From NCBI RefSeq assembly GCF_003576245.1, contig NZ_QWGA01000003.1, positions 248,001-312,000 of the forward strand: DNA of 64,000 bases, in the 5' to 3' direction. Below the pieces are notes generated by a model that had not been told where the DNA came from, did not search any database, and saw nothing but the letters and a program-made list of their open reading frames with translations. A program made the translations under genes and the position numbers. Source of the DNA: Henriciella algicola (GTDB lineage Bacteria; Pseudomonadota; Alphaproteobacteria; Caulobacterales; Hyphomonadaceae). This document shows, one piece after another, positions 53,305 through 61,645 of the stretch. Numbering within the stretch: position 1 is the stretch's first letter; every line of letters begins with the position of its first letter.

Positions 53305-54006
53305 TTGAAAAGAACACAATCAAGTGCAGATACACTAAAACTTGCATTTATCCCCAATTGGGCGTATAGTTTTGTTGACTTTGGCGGGGTCGATAAGCCG
53401 CCACACAGATATTTGAGAACACAAACTCTTAGCCAAAGCGCGGGCGAAAATCGCGCAAACCGTTCAATACTCCCACTTACAGGTAAGTTTGCAGGTGCCG
53501 TTATGGCTGCCGCAATGGTCGTTTCGCCTATGGCGGCAAATGCGCAGGATTCTCGCAGTGCGAGCGTTCAACCTGTTTCGATGACCCAAGCACCCACATG
53601 TGCTCCTCTTCGTACCAATTCAGTTGGCAGAACTATGAATGCATCTTCAAGCGCGTGGGATTATTCTAATCAAAACCCTGGAAAAGTCGGGATTTCGATA
53701 TTCCCTGGACAGGACCTTGGCAGCAACTCTCCGGAAGAAGTGGGCAATTGGCTGGTCGATGCTTTTGCGACTGCTGGCGTCGAAGCAGAATGCTTCATCC
53801 ATGACGAGTATGGTTCAAAGGGGACGGGAATAGATTTCAAAGTGAACAGTTCATCCTGGAAGGATGTCGAAGGTCGCGACGTGCCGTTTAACCTAAATGA
53901 AGTTCGAGAGGTTAGCCGCTTGAGGTCGGTCGTTGCTGAAGCAAAGACGGGCACCGCTGTTCTAACAAGCGCTGCTCTGACAGATCGCGAACCTGCACTT
54001 CCTTAA
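53305..54006 (+). CDS. Hypothetical exported protein, start uncertain
   Basis: The frame runs from TTG (53305), but a signal-peptide-like segment (GKFAGAVMAAAMVVSPMAANAQ, about 60-81) sits well inside. The real start may be nearer, for example TTG at 53413 or ATG at 53503. The mature part is about 150 residues (KVGISIFPGQDLGSNSPEEVGNWLVDAFATAGVEAECFIHDEYG). I recognise no family. The gene is close to and divergent from the resolvase, and converges with the next one (4-nt overlap of ends). Confidence 0.5.
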   Translation: MKRTQSSADTLKLAFIPNWAYSFVDFGGVDKPPHRYLRTQTLSQSAGENRANRSILPLTGKFAGAVMAAAMVVSPMAANAQDSRSASVQPVSMTQAPTCAPLRTNSVGRTMNASSSAWDYSNQNPGKVGISIFPGQDLGSNSPEEVGNWLVDAFATAGVEAECFIHDEYGSKGTGIDFKVNSSSWKDVEGRDVPFNLNEVREVSRLRSVVAEAKTGTAVLTSAALTDREPALP

Positions 54007-54770
54007 ATTAGAATCGGTGGCGGAGAACTAAACGATTGGACTTCGCTCACCTGTTGAGCACCTTGATCCTCAGCTACAATATCGTCCTCAATTTTCTCGG
54101 CAATCTCTGCATTTTGTTCGCCTTCGCCGGTTAGCGCCTGGTCCATCGCTGACGCCATTGTTTCGCGGTTGTAGTTGCCCTCCAAAGCATTCTCAGCCTG
54201 CATTTTTCTGATATCCGCCACACGCTCATGCTTCTCCAGCCACTCTTGAGCCCAAGGATGGTTCTTTAGGTCTGCTGGATCAATTCGACCTGAGTCGATG
54301 CCCTCTTGGATTGCTTCAGCAATCGCGACGCGACGCGCCTCAATGTCTTCGATTGAGGCGAATTCTGCGTACTGCTCGTCGGTAAAATAGCCCTTTTCAG
54401 CAAGCTCTCCCAAAAGATCGAGGTCGAAGTCTTCGCCATATTGCTGAGCGAGGCCTGCCTCGTAGTCCTGCAAGTGCTGCGTAGCTAATAGAAGCTGCAT
54501 CTCAAGCGTGTCAGAGCTTTGCTTGCGTTTCGCTTTTTCTTCAGCATCGCGCTGAGCGGTATGTGCCGCAGAGGCCGTATTGGCTTGCTCACCTGTTAGC
54601 TCAGTTGCGCCTGATATCTGGCGCTCGAATAGCTGTTGCGCGTCACGGGCCGCAAAATCAGCCTTCTGAGCACGCTCGAATGTCTCTCTCGCACTGAGAT
54701 CCCCGCCCCGCGCATCCATGCCCGGCGGAATCTCTAAATCCTGTATATCTTGCGGTAGCGTAATCGCCAT
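54003..54770 (-). CDS. Acidic helical hypothetical protein
   Basis: The 255-residue protein is rich in Glu, Gln and Ala with long helices (RETFERAQKADFAARDAQQLFERQ, TAQRDAEEKAKRKQSSDTLEMQLLLATQHLQDY) and a Pro-rich end (SSPPPILI). No transmembrane segment or signal is present. It starts at ATG 54770 next to GGGGAA. It could be a structural/secretion-related accessory of the element (near the coupling protein), but no family is recognised. Confidence 0.55.
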   Translation of the reverse strand: MAITLPQDIQDLEIPPGMDARGGDLSARETFERAQKADFAARDAQQLFERQISGATELTGEQANTASAAHTAQRDAEEKAKRKQSSDTLEMQLLLATQHLQDYEAGLAQQYGEDFDLDLLGELAEKGYFTDEQYAEFASIEDIEARRVAIAEAIQEGIDSGRIDPADLKNHPWAQEWLEKHERVADIRKMQAENALEGNYNRETMASAMDQALTGEGEQNAEIAEKIEDDIVAEDQGAQQVSEVQSFSSPPPILI

Positions 54771-54896
54771 TTCCCCACACCCCTGTTTATTTATCGTTGG
54801 CGCATTTCCCCATGCGCATACCTATAATACGACATAATCACTTAAGGTTTTGTTAGGAATTGATGGCATTTGAGATGCATTTATCTCAAATTTTAT

Positions 54897-55328
54897 CTAT
54901 CTGTCGGGCAGAGCTGATAAGCCTTTGAAGAGAAATTTCTTGTGCGCGGAAGGTAGTTTGTGGAGCCGCCTGCTTTTGAGCCTGTGGAGGATGTCAGGCG
55001 TCAGCCCTTCAGGCACTGGCGAGAGCCGATTGAGCAAAGTGGTCTGCGTATAGCCGGTGCGTTTTAGTTCTCGATCCAGGCGCTCATTATCGGCTTGCGT
55101 GAATGGCTCCAGTGGTTCTTCTGCCTGCCAGTTCGCCAAAACCCAATTCAAATGCTCGGTCCAGGCCGTTTTCGCGGTGCCGTCCATCCAGTGATAGATA
55201 CGCGTTGAGTTTAGACCGCGCGGGCGATCCACTTTCCCATTTAAAAGGCGCTGAGGGCCGACGCCGCTCGCTTCGTGCAGCGAACGAAGCTGCTTGCGGA
55301 TCTCATCGTTGAGCGGTGTGTTCTTCAT
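54897..55328 (-). CDS. Probable DNA-binding protein, unknown family
   Basis: The ATG at 55328 gives 143 residues; the frame is open to 55526 but overlaps the next gene's promoter region. A helix-turn-helix-like N-terminal part (NDEIRKQLRSLHEASGVGPQRLL, STRIYHWMDG) is followed by a second similar block (LDRELKRTGYTQTTLLNRLSPVPEGLTPDIL). It looks like a tandem HTH regulator. It is divergent from the membrane-protein/traG genes and may control them. Confidence 0.55.
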   Translation of the reverse strand: MKNTPLNDEIRKQLRSLHEASGVGPQRLLNGKVDRPRGLNSTRIYHWMDGTAKTAWTEHLNWVLANWQAEEPLEPFTQADNERLDRELKRTGYTQTTLLNRLSPVPEGLTPDILHRLKSRRLHKLPSAHKKFLFKGLSALPDR

Positions 55329-55529
55329 GCAAAAGCCTCGCAGACGAGGCCGCGCATGGTCAAAGAAAGATGTTCGGTCACGCCGTTTGAGCTGGGGACA
55401 ACTCACCGGCTTCAAACGCCAGCTTCGAGAATTCTTCCCATTTCCCCCGATCTGTCCGCCAACGCATGAGAAAACCTCCATGCGGCGCGCAATTTCGCAT
55501 GTAGCCCCGCCGCAGATTGGAGGCACGTT

Positions 55530-55829
55530 TTGGCCGGAAAAGCAGGCCGCGAGAAAGCGGCCAAATCGATTTTCGAAGATTCTATTGTTCTGCTTGCGAA
55601 TGTTTTGGCGTTTGCCGCGGCATTGCTCGGAACAGGCCCGGTTTATTCATGGTCTATTGGCTGGGTCTATAATTTTTCCGTCACTCAATACGGGTCAGGC
55701 CTCGCAGGGCTTATCGAATTTGTGTGGATCGCCGTGGTGGCACTCACGCTCTTCGCTTTTGCCAGGGCTACTCTCACAACATCGCTTGTCATGGGCGGGC
55801 TCGCGTTAGCCGCCCGCATATTCGCCTAA
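55530..55829 (+). CDS. Small membrane protein upstream of traG
   Basis: The 99-residue frame starts at TTG (55530), six bases after TGGAGG. It has three likely transmembrane segments (about 17-36, 42-62 and 64-97). There is no family match. The position ahead of the coupling-protein gene suggests a role in DNA transfer, but this is contextual only. Confidence 0.55.
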   Translation: MAGKAGREKAAKSIFEDSIVLLANVLAFAAALLGTGPVYSWSIGWVYNFSVTQYGSGLAGLIEFVWIAVVALTLFAFARATLTTSLVMGGLALAARIFA

Positions 55830-55847
55830 CTCAAAAAGGGAGTCACA

Positions 55848-55985
55848 ATGAAGAAGCTCAAATACAAAGGTGGACGTAACGTCCGCGTCGAAAAATACGA
55901 GGAAGTCATCGACTGGCAGGCTATCGGCGGCGGCGTCCTTCTCGTATTCGCTATTTTCGCGCTGCTTTCGCAGTGCGGCGGATAA
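55848..55985 (+). CDS. 45-residue single-helix membrane peptide
   Basis: ATG at 55848 follows GGGAG; it encodes a basic N-terminus (MKKLKYKGGRNVRVEKYEE) and a C-terminal helix (AIGGGVLLVFAIFALLSQC). It is 18 nt after the preceding membrane-protein gene and is followed by a rho-independent terminator, so both belong to one short operon. It is too small to classify. Confidence 0.55.
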   Translation: MKKLKYKGGRNVRVEKYEEVIDWQAIGGGVLLVFAIFALLSQCGG

Positions 55986-56012
55986 ATTCGTATTGCATGC
56001 ACGAAAAAGTCG

Positions 56013-56045
56013 AAAGGGAGCCGCAAGCCGGCTCCCTTTTTTTTA
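56013..56045 (+). terminator. Rho-independent terminator
   Basis: AAAGGGAGCCG-CAAG-CCGGCTCCC followed by eight T. It ends the 55530-55985 operon and leaves the traG-like gene to its own promoter. Confidence 0.85.
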
Positions 56046-56070
56046 TTCTTTACACAATCAGGAATTAGAA

Positions 56071-57690
56071 ATGAGCGACTATGCGAGTGGCGGTGAATAT
56101 GCGCGCTTCGGCTCGGCGCGCTGGGCAGAACACTCAGAGCTGAAGGCGGCGGGTCTGCTCGGGCCGAACGGTTTGCCCTTTGGATATGCGGGGCAGAGTC
56201 AAACGCTGCTTGATGCAGACGCTCCCAAGATTACGATCGCCGGCGCGGGGTCGGGCAAAGCGCGGGATTTGATTGTCCCGATGTTGTGCCATCCATCGCA
56301 AGAGTCCTTCGCCATTCTCGATCCGCGCGGTGAGCTTTTCTCGACCAGTATCTACACGCTCGCGAGCCAAGGCATCCATGCTTATCCGTGGTGCCCAATG
56401 GGCACGCTTGGCATTCGTGGTCTCGCCTGTAATCCACTAGATATACTCGACCCAACTAGCGCTACCTTCCACTCAGACGTTCAAGCCGTAGCCGCGAGTC
56501 TCATTCCATCTCCAGAGGGTAGCAATGGACGATATTTTGAACTGACAGCCCAAAGTTGCCTCGCCGCGCTCATGAAGGGGCGCGCTGAGCGACGCGGGTT
56601 TGTTAGCTTTGCGTGCCTCTATGATCTTCTCAATATTATCGAGACAGATCCTTACGCTTGGGCGGACGAGATCGAAGAATTGTCGAAGTCCCAATTCGAC
56701 GATGTCTGGCGAACGGCCAAGCAAATGTATGATAAGCAGCATGAGGCACCGAAAGAGTTTAGCGGTATTATGGGCGAGATGTTCGCCAATCTCGCCTGGC
56801 TCAATGACCCCACCTTGAGAGCATCGCTGGCGGGCGGCGGCTTTTCACTTTCAGTGCTGAGCGAAGACGGCCCAACCTCGCGCGTTCACTTCATCGTCCC
56901 GGCAGAGTTCCTATCGGTTTGGGCTCCGCTCATCAGGACGCTCTTTCAAACAACCATGCTCTACAAATCGCGCCGTCCGTCGGCGCGGCGGGTCAATCTT
57001 CTCGTGGACGAAGCGGGCCAGCTTGGCAAATTTGAGAGCCTGCTTCAGGCGTTCACATTCGGGCGCGGCGCAGGTATTTCAGCATGGGCCTTTTTCCAGG
57101 ATACAGGCCAGATCATGCGCAACTTCGGGCGCGAGGCCATTCAGTCCTTTCTGGGCTCTGCTGCACTGCGTCAGTTCTTCGGTGTGCGTGATTACGAAAC
57201 CGCGAGGCTCATCTCAAACCTGATCGGCGAAGCCACTTTCGCCTATGATGACGAAGAGGCTCAAGCAAATGCGCGGAAAGCGCGCCAGGCGCAGGCACAA
57301 TCGGTTTTGTTTGGAGCGGACCCAATGGCGGCCGCGCGTGAGTTTGCGCACGCAAGCAGCGCCGCCAATCGCAAGCGGCATGTGCGCAGGCCTTTAATTA
57401 CACCAAGCGAGGTATTGGGCCTTCCAGAGGATGAACAGATCGCTTTTGTCTCTGGCCGAAATCTGCCGCCCATCCGCGCGAAGAAGTACCCGTATTATTC
57501 ACGGCGCGAGTTGGCGGGGCGCTACCTTCCCAATCCATACCATCCACCGCTTGATCGCATCAGCGTTCCGGGCCGTTTTGGCTCAAAGATGCTGCGCGTT
57601 TACGAGCGGGATGTGCCCGAGAAATATCGTCATTTCCCACAATACGCCTCCGGCTCTGCTTTAGAAATTGAGGGCTATCCACTCGATTGA
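56071..57690 (+). CDS. TraG/VirD4-family conjugative coupling ATPase
   Basis: The ATG at 56071 gives 539 residues; the frame is open to 55870 but crosses the terminator. The Walker A region reads IAGAGSGKARD, with Ala in place of the usual Ser/Thr. It is followed by AILDPRGELFS, then the TraG/VirD4 Walker B VNLLVDEAGQLGKFESLLQAFTFGRGAG and WAFFQDTGQIMRNFG. N-terminal transmembrane helices normal for VirD4 are absent. It should deliver the relaxase-DNA complex to a secretion channel that would have to come from another element. Confidence 0.88.
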   Translation: MSDYASGGEYARFGSARWAEHSELKAAGLLGPNGLPFGYAGQSQTLLDADAPKITIAGAGSGKARDLIVPMLCHPSQESFAILDPRGELFSTSIYTLASQGIHAYPWCPMGTLGIRGLACNPLDILDPTSATFHSDVQAVAASLIPSPEGSNGRYFELTAQSCLAALMKGRAERRGFVSFACLYDLLNIIETDPYAWADEIEELSKSQFDDVWRTAKQMYDKQHEAPKEFSGIMGEMFANLAWLNDPTLRASLAGGGFSLSVLSEDGPTSRVHFIVPAEFLSVWAPLIRTLFQTTMLYKSRRPSARRVNLLVDEAGQLGKFESLLQAFTFGRGAGISAWAFFQDTGQIMRNFGREAIQSFLGSAALRQFFGVRDYETARLISNLIGEATFAYDDEEAQANARKARQAQAQSVLFGADPMAAAREFAHASSAANRKRHVRRPLITPSEVLGLPEDEQIAFVSGRNLPPIRAKKYPYYSRRELAGRYLPNPYHPPLDRISVPGRFGSKMLRVYERDVPEKYRHFPQYASGSALEIEGYPLD

Positions 57691-57705
57691 TAAGCGGAGG
57701 TCCCC

Positions 57706-58014
57706 TTGAAGCAACAATTTGGCAAAGCAGCAGCATCACGCAGCCCGCATACACCCGTAAGCAAAGCAGAACGTGATCATCTCGTCGCAGGTAGGCAGAA
57801 GCCAACCCTCGCGCCAGAGCTACGCCCTAATGGCCGAACCGTTCAGTCCGTCCATGAGCGCATCGAGCGCCTGCGCGAGAAGCGCATCAGCGAAATCGAA
57901 AAGCGCCTTTCAGAGATGCGCGGTCAGCTCACCGAAGCTCACAAAAAATCATCCCACAAAGGCCGCGCTCGCGGCGCGTTTCGCGCCAAGTCTCGTGGCC
58001 GCGAGCGGGCATAA
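57706..58014 (+). CDS. Small basic hypothetical protein
   Basis: TTG at 57706, five bases after GCGGAGG, gives 102 residues. The sequence is rich in Arg/Lys/Ser (RIERLREKRISEIEKRLSEMRGQLTEAHKK, SHKGRARGAFRAKSRGRERA) with a central coiled coil and a very basic tail, suggesting nucleic-acid binding. It lies 15 nt after the traG-like stop. Confidence 0.55.
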   Translation: MKQQFGKAAASRSPHTPVSKAERDHLVAGRQKPTLAPELRPNGRTVQSVHERIERLREKRISEIEKRLSEMRGQLTEAHKKSSHKGRARGAFRAKSRGRERA

Positions 58015-58103
58015 TATTTTACCGTTCTTCCGATCTTAGGAATATTTTCCTTTACAGACCGGAGAATGAAGCATAATGTTCTATATTTGTTCTAAGAGGT
58101 GAT

Positions 58104-58460
58104 ATGGGTAAGACAGATTTACAATCAGCAATCAACAAGGCTCAAAAAGAGCGACAGGCCGAAAAGAAGAAGCCAAGCTTCTCAATCGATTTCGACAAGT
58201 ATCTTCCTTATCTGGAAGATAGCGAAATCCCGGAAAGCGAGAAGCTTCAGCTTATCGAGACGCTCTATGCGATCATGCGAAGCCTAGTCGATATTGGCTT
58301 CGACATCCATCCGATTGGAGACGGGTGTGGACAAGTCTCGAAGGCGGCCAGAAAATTCACACCGGATTCCGGAAATAGCGTAAAATCGGAGGCAGATACG
58401 CTCGCGCCGAGATTTGGCGAAGAGGCGCGCGCTTTGGAGACCGCCGACGATGCGAGGTAG
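58104..58460 (+). CDS. Small protein paired with the large serine recombinase
   Basis: The 118-residue product has an acidic helical core (DFDKYLPYLEDSEIPESEKLQLIETLYAIMRSLVDIGFDIHPIGDGCG). I recall similar small proteins immediately upstream of large serine recombinases in other proteobacteria. It starts at ATG 58104 behind AAGAGGTGAT and ends two bases before the recombinase ATG. It may be a directionality or accessory factor. Confidence 0.65.
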   Translation: MGKTDLQSAINKAQKERQAEKKKPSFSIDFDKYLPYLEDSEIPESEKLQLIETLYAIMRSLVDIGFDIHPIGDGCGQVSKAARKFTPDSGNSVKSEADTLAPRFGEEARALETADDAR

Positions 58461-58462
58461 CC

Positions 58463-60043
58463 ATGCTGGAATTCGAATGGACAGACAAAAAACCTAAGAC
58501 AGGCTGCAAAGCCGTCCTCTATGCGCGCGTAAGCGCGCCTTCTCAGGTCAAGCGTGGCCAAGGCATTGATAGCCAGCTCACGCGCTGCCGTGAATTTGCC
58601 AAGCACAAGCAATATGAAGTCGCCGAAGTCTTTTCCGATGAGGGCGTATCGGGAAATTTGATTGATCGCCCCGGCATGCTAGCCATGTTGGATTGGCTGA
58701 AGCGCAACCACAATTCCGGCCCTTATGTCGTGATCATCGACGACATCTCGCGCCTCGCGCGTGGCATACGACAGCACCTCGATTTGCGTGATGCGATTGC
58801 AAAAACCGGCGCGAACCTCGAAAGCCCCGCGATTGAGTTTGGTCATGACGCCGATAGCCGCATGATCGAAAATATTCTCGCGACCATTTCTCAGCACCAC
58901 CGCGAAAAGAATGCTGAGCAAACACGCAATCGTATGCGGGCGCGCGTGATGAATGGCTTTTACGTTTTTGCGCCAGTGTGGGGTTATAGCTACGGCAAGC
59001 ATTCAAGTGGCGCAAAAATACTCGTCCCTGACGAAAACGCGCCGATCATCAAGGAAGCCCTCGAAGGCTATGCGAGTAATCGCTTTGAAAGCGCCGCAGA
59101 AGTCGCGCGCTGGCTAACGCAGTTTCCCTCAATCCCCAAGAACGGAAAAGGCATCGTTGTTCGGCAACGTGCCTATGAGCTGCTTCAGCGTTCGCTCTAT
59201 TGCGGGCGTATCACTATCGAAAAGTGGAATCTCTATCTTCATCCAGGAAAGCACGAGCCGCTCATCTCTTTCGAGACCTGGCTCAAGATTCAGGAGAAGA
59301 TCGAGGGCCGTTCCTATCGGCCTGCGAAATCGAACATCAATGAGGACTTCATCCTGCGGGGTGCTGTGACGTGTGGCACCTGTGACCATCCTATGACGGC
59401 GGGCTGGACGAAAGGCCGGAGCAAACATTACCCATATTATTACTGCCAGAACACAGGCTGCGCTGACTGGAAAAAGACGATCCGCGCCGAAAACATTCAT
59501 GGCGAATTCGACGAGCTACTCAAAAAGATGCAGCCAAGCGGCAGTCTATTGAAGCTTGCGCGCGCTATTTTGAAAGACCTGTGGGAGCAACAAGCTGATG
59601 CGAGCCGCAATGTGGCATCTGATAGTCGTGCCGAAGTCGCCGCCCTCGATCGCAAGATCAGCACGCTAGTTGATCGCATTATGGAAACGGACAGTCCTGC
59701 GATCATCAACGCCTATGAGACGAAGGTGAAAACCTACGAAATGGAGAAAGCCAAGCTCCAGGAAGCGCATTCGAACCAGTCTCCTGCGCGATCATTCGAA
59801 GATCTATACCGAACCGCGTCCGGGTTGCTATCAAGCCCTTGGAATCTCTGGAGAAAGGCGGATTTTATGGAGCAAAAAAGGCTGCTCAGAATGCTATTTC
59901 CGAACAAAATTCAATACGCTAGAAATGGCGGCTACCGAACCGCCGGAATCGCAGCGCCATTCAGGCTTTTAGAGGATTTGCGCGCCCCGAAGTGCGGGGT
60001 GGTGGGCCCGGAGGGACTTGAACCCCCGACCAGACCGTTATGA
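58463..60043 (+). CDS. Large serine recombinase (element integrase) reading into tRNA
   Basis: The 526-residue recombinase has the catalytic domain (VLYARVSAPSQVKRGQGIDSQ, catalytic Ser in YARVS; DEGVSGNLIDRPGM; DDISRLARGIRQHLDLRD). The recombinase domain and zinc ribbon follow (CGTCDHPMTAGWT...YYYCQNTGC), then a coiled coil (EVAALDRKISTLVDRIMETDS). Its last 15 or so codons (VVGPEGLEPPTRPL) are the reverse-strand reading of the adjacent tRNA gene. This means the recombinase gene was joined to the tRNA, as expected for a site-specific integration junction. The true C-terminus before capture was probably shorter or different. Confidence 0.92.
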   Translation: MLEFEWTDKKPKTGCKAVLYARVSAPSQVKRGQGIDSQLTRCREFAKHKQYEVAEVFSDEGVSGNLIDRPGMLAMLDWLKRNHNSGPYVVIIDDISRLARGIRQHLDLRDAIAKTGANLESPAIEFGHDADSRMIENILATISQHHREKNAEQTRNRMRARVMNGFYVFAPVWGYSYGKHSSGAKILVPDENAPIIKEALEGYASNRFESAAEVARWLTQFPSIPKNGKGIVVRQRAYELLQRSLYCGRITIEKWNLYLHPGKHEPLISFETWLKIQEKIEGRSYRPAKSNINEDFILRGAVTCGTCDHPMTAGWTKGRSKHYPYYYCQNTGCADWKKTIRAENIHGEFDELLKKMQPSGSLLKLARAILKDLWEQQADASRNVASDSRAEVAALDRKISTLVDRIMETDSPAIINAYETKVKTYEMEKAKLQEAHSNQSPARSFEDLYRTASGLLSSPWNLWRKADFMEQKRLLRMLFPNKIQYARNGGYRTAGIAAPFRLLEDLRAPKCGVVGPEGLEPPTRPL

Positions 60044-60076
60044 GCGGTCCGCTCTAACCAACTGAGCTACAGGCCC
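60000..60076 (-). tRNA. tRNA-Ile2 (CAU anticodon)
   Basis: On the minus strand the gene folds as a cloverleaf: 7-bp acceptor (GGGCCTG/CGGGCCC), D stem GCTC/GAGC, anticodon stem GACCG/CGGTC with loop CTCATAA, T stem GGGGG/CCCTC, encoded CCA. The C4-G69 and C5-G68 pairs favour the lysidine-modified Ile2 identity over elongator Met. Its 3' half lies under the recombinase reading frame. Confidence 0.93.
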
Positions 60077-60194
60077 TGATCGCATCGAATGTGCGGTTTG
60101 CAACATGACGCCGTCACGATCGTGCCGCAATGGCCTAATTGAATGGTGACTGCAAGTCCGCATCCCCCCGTGGACGCTAAAGGAGACGTAGAAG

Positions 60195-60977
60195 ATGAAA
60201 ATGCCATCAGCCCGCACCCTGCTCGCCAGTTCGGTCGTCGCAGCCGCCCTTGCCGGCGGTGCCGCGATCGCCCAGCAATCGGCCACGTCACAGGGCGTGC
60301 CGAACCAGCAGCCGGTGCCATCCAACCACGCAAACTCCATCCAGCCTGAAACGACGCTGTCCGTATCTGCTTCCGGCGAGGTTTCGCGCGCACCTGATAT
60401 CGCGACGATAACCGCCGGCGTCGAGACCGAAGCAGAGACAGCATCTGCCGCGATGAGCCAGAATGCAGCGTCCATGGACGGCGTCTATTCCGCGCTTGAG
60501 GCAGCAGGTGTTGCAGGGCGCGACATGCAGACCTCGAACCTGTCGCTGCAGCCGCGCTATGACTATTCCAACCGCGACGGCGCCCCACCCCGCCTCGTTG
60601 GCTATACGGCCAGCAACCAGCTCAGCGTGAAAGTCCGTGACCTCGACAATCTCGGCCGCACGATGGATGCGATTGTGCAGGAAGGCGGCAATACGATTTC
60701 CGGGCTCCAGTTCAGCCTCGATGACCCGACCGAAGCGCGCAACGAGGCCCGCCGTCAGGCAATCCAGACCGCTGTGCGCCGCGCTAATCTCTACGCGCAG
60801 GAAACCGGCTACCGCGTTGCGCGCATCGTGACGATCAATGAGCAATCAAGCGGCGGCTATCAGCCCCAGCCGATGATGGCGATGCGCGCCGAGGCCGCCG
60901 ATGCCTCGACCAAGGTCGCCCGCGGCGAAGTCAGCTATTCGGTGACGGTCGACGTGACGTTCGAGCTTCGCCAATAG
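60195..60977 (+). CDS. SIMPL-domain (DUF541) periplasmic protein
   Basis: The 260-residue protein has a signal peptide (ARTLLASSVVAAALAGGAAIAQ). The SIMPL/DUF541 core follows: TLSVSASGEVSRAPDIATITAGVETEAETASAAM, MQTSNLSLQPRYDY, VGYTASNQLSVKVRDLDNLG and ARRQAIQTAVRRANLYAQETGYRVARIVTINE. Family members are periplasmic oligomers linked to oxidative stress. It is the first chromosomal gene past the tRNA. ATG follows AAAGGAGACG. Confidence 0.9.
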   Translation: MKMPSARTLLASSVVAAALAGGAAIAQQSATSQGVPNQQPVPSNHANSIQPETTLSVSASGEVSRAPDIATITAGVETEAETASAAMSQNAASMDGVYSALEAAGVAGRDMQTSNLSLQPRYDYSNRDGAPPRLVGYTASNQLSVKVRDLDNLGRTMDAIVQEGGNTISGLQFSLDDPTEARNEARRQAIQTAVRRANLYAQETGYRVARIVTINEQSSGGYQPQPMMAMRAEAADASTKVARGEVSYSVTVDVTFELRQ

Positions 60978-61004
60978 GCGCAGCCGCAGCCCACGCGAGA
61001 CATG

Positions 61005-61045
61005 AAAAAAGGGCGGGCCCAATCACGGGTCCGCCCTTCTTTTTA
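61005..61045. terminator. Bidirectional terminator between SIMPL gene and panD
   Basis: GGGCGGGCCC-AATCAC-GGGTCCGCCC (one G-U) with A-rich 5' side and TTCTTTTTAT 3' side, so it functions for both convergent genes. Confidence 0.85.
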
Positions 61046-61066
61046 TCTGAATGCGCCAGCGCTGGC

Positions 61067-61432
61067 CTAGTAAGCCGCGCTCGGCGTTTTCTGTTCGTTG
61101 GCATCGTCCAGCAGAACGACGGTCGGTGCGTGCTGGCGGGCTTTTTCTGCCTCGATGGACGCGAAGGCGGCAATGATGACCTTGTCGCCAACCGAGAAGT
61201 GGCGGGCCGCAGCGCCGTTCACGCCAATCGTTCGAGAGCCGCGCGGCGCTTCGATTGCGTAGGTCTGGATACGGGCACCATTGGTGACGTTCCAGATGTC
61301 GACGCGCTCATTCGGCAGGATGCCGGATGCGTCGAGCAGTTCCTGGTCGATGGAAACCGAGCCCTCATAGTGAAGGTCGCACTGGGTCACAGTGGCCGAG
61401 TGCAGTTTCGCTTTCAGCATGTTGAGAAGCAT
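61067..61432 (-). CDS. panD: Aspartate 1-decarboxylase
   Basis: With ATG at 61432 the proenzyme has 121 residues and opens [16 protein letters not shown], like canonical PanD. The self-cleavage site is Gly24-Ser25 in HYEGSVSID, which generates the pyruvoyl group from Ser25. [18 protein letters not shown] and [27 protein letters not shown] complete the barrel. It converts L-aspartate to beta-alanine for pantothenate and CoA synthesis. The frame is open upstream to 61597 but without family sequence. Confidence 0.96.
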   Translation of the reverse strand: MLLNMLKAKLHSATVTQCDLHYEGSVSIDQELLDASGILPNERVDIWNVTNGARIQTYAIEAPRGSRTIGVNGAAARHFSVGDKVIIAAFASIEAEKARQHAPTVVLLDDANEQKTPSAAY

Positions 61433-61645
61433 TTCGGGTCTCCAATGGCTCTCTGCATTTGCCCCAAGATATATATGGGCGCGATTGCCCCTACGTAAAG
61501 ATGTATGACGCGCCGCAACAACCAGCGCCTTAAAGCATAATGGATGGCGCGGGTGAAGGGTTTCACGAGAATGCGCCATGAAATTATGCATGAGCACCCC
61601 TGTTAGACGTCACCCGTCGACGTAGATTACCTTGATCCGAGACCC

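Larger units (their letters stand above)
33639..60043. mobile_element. Putative integrated mobilizable element (IME/ICE remnant) next to tRNA-Ile2
   Basis: Mobilization genes (MobC-like, relaxase) mark the left end. A TraG/VirD4-type coupling ATPase and a large serine recombinase abutting a tRNA gene mark the right end. Between them lie accessory genes and an AT-rich defence block that contrast with the GC-rich flanks. No mating-pair formation genes are visible, so the element is at best mobilizable. The boundaries are inferred: left is just past the Crp/Fnr stop, right is inside or beside the tRNA. I could not find a clear long direct repeat joining the two ends. Confidence 0.6.

Noticed and set aside
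33644-60035. Octamer GACCAGAC at both ends as att sites
   Set aside because: Eight bases can match by chance over the compared stretch, and the left copy is not flanked by the tRNA 3' sequence expected of a simple attL. Kept only as a weak hint.
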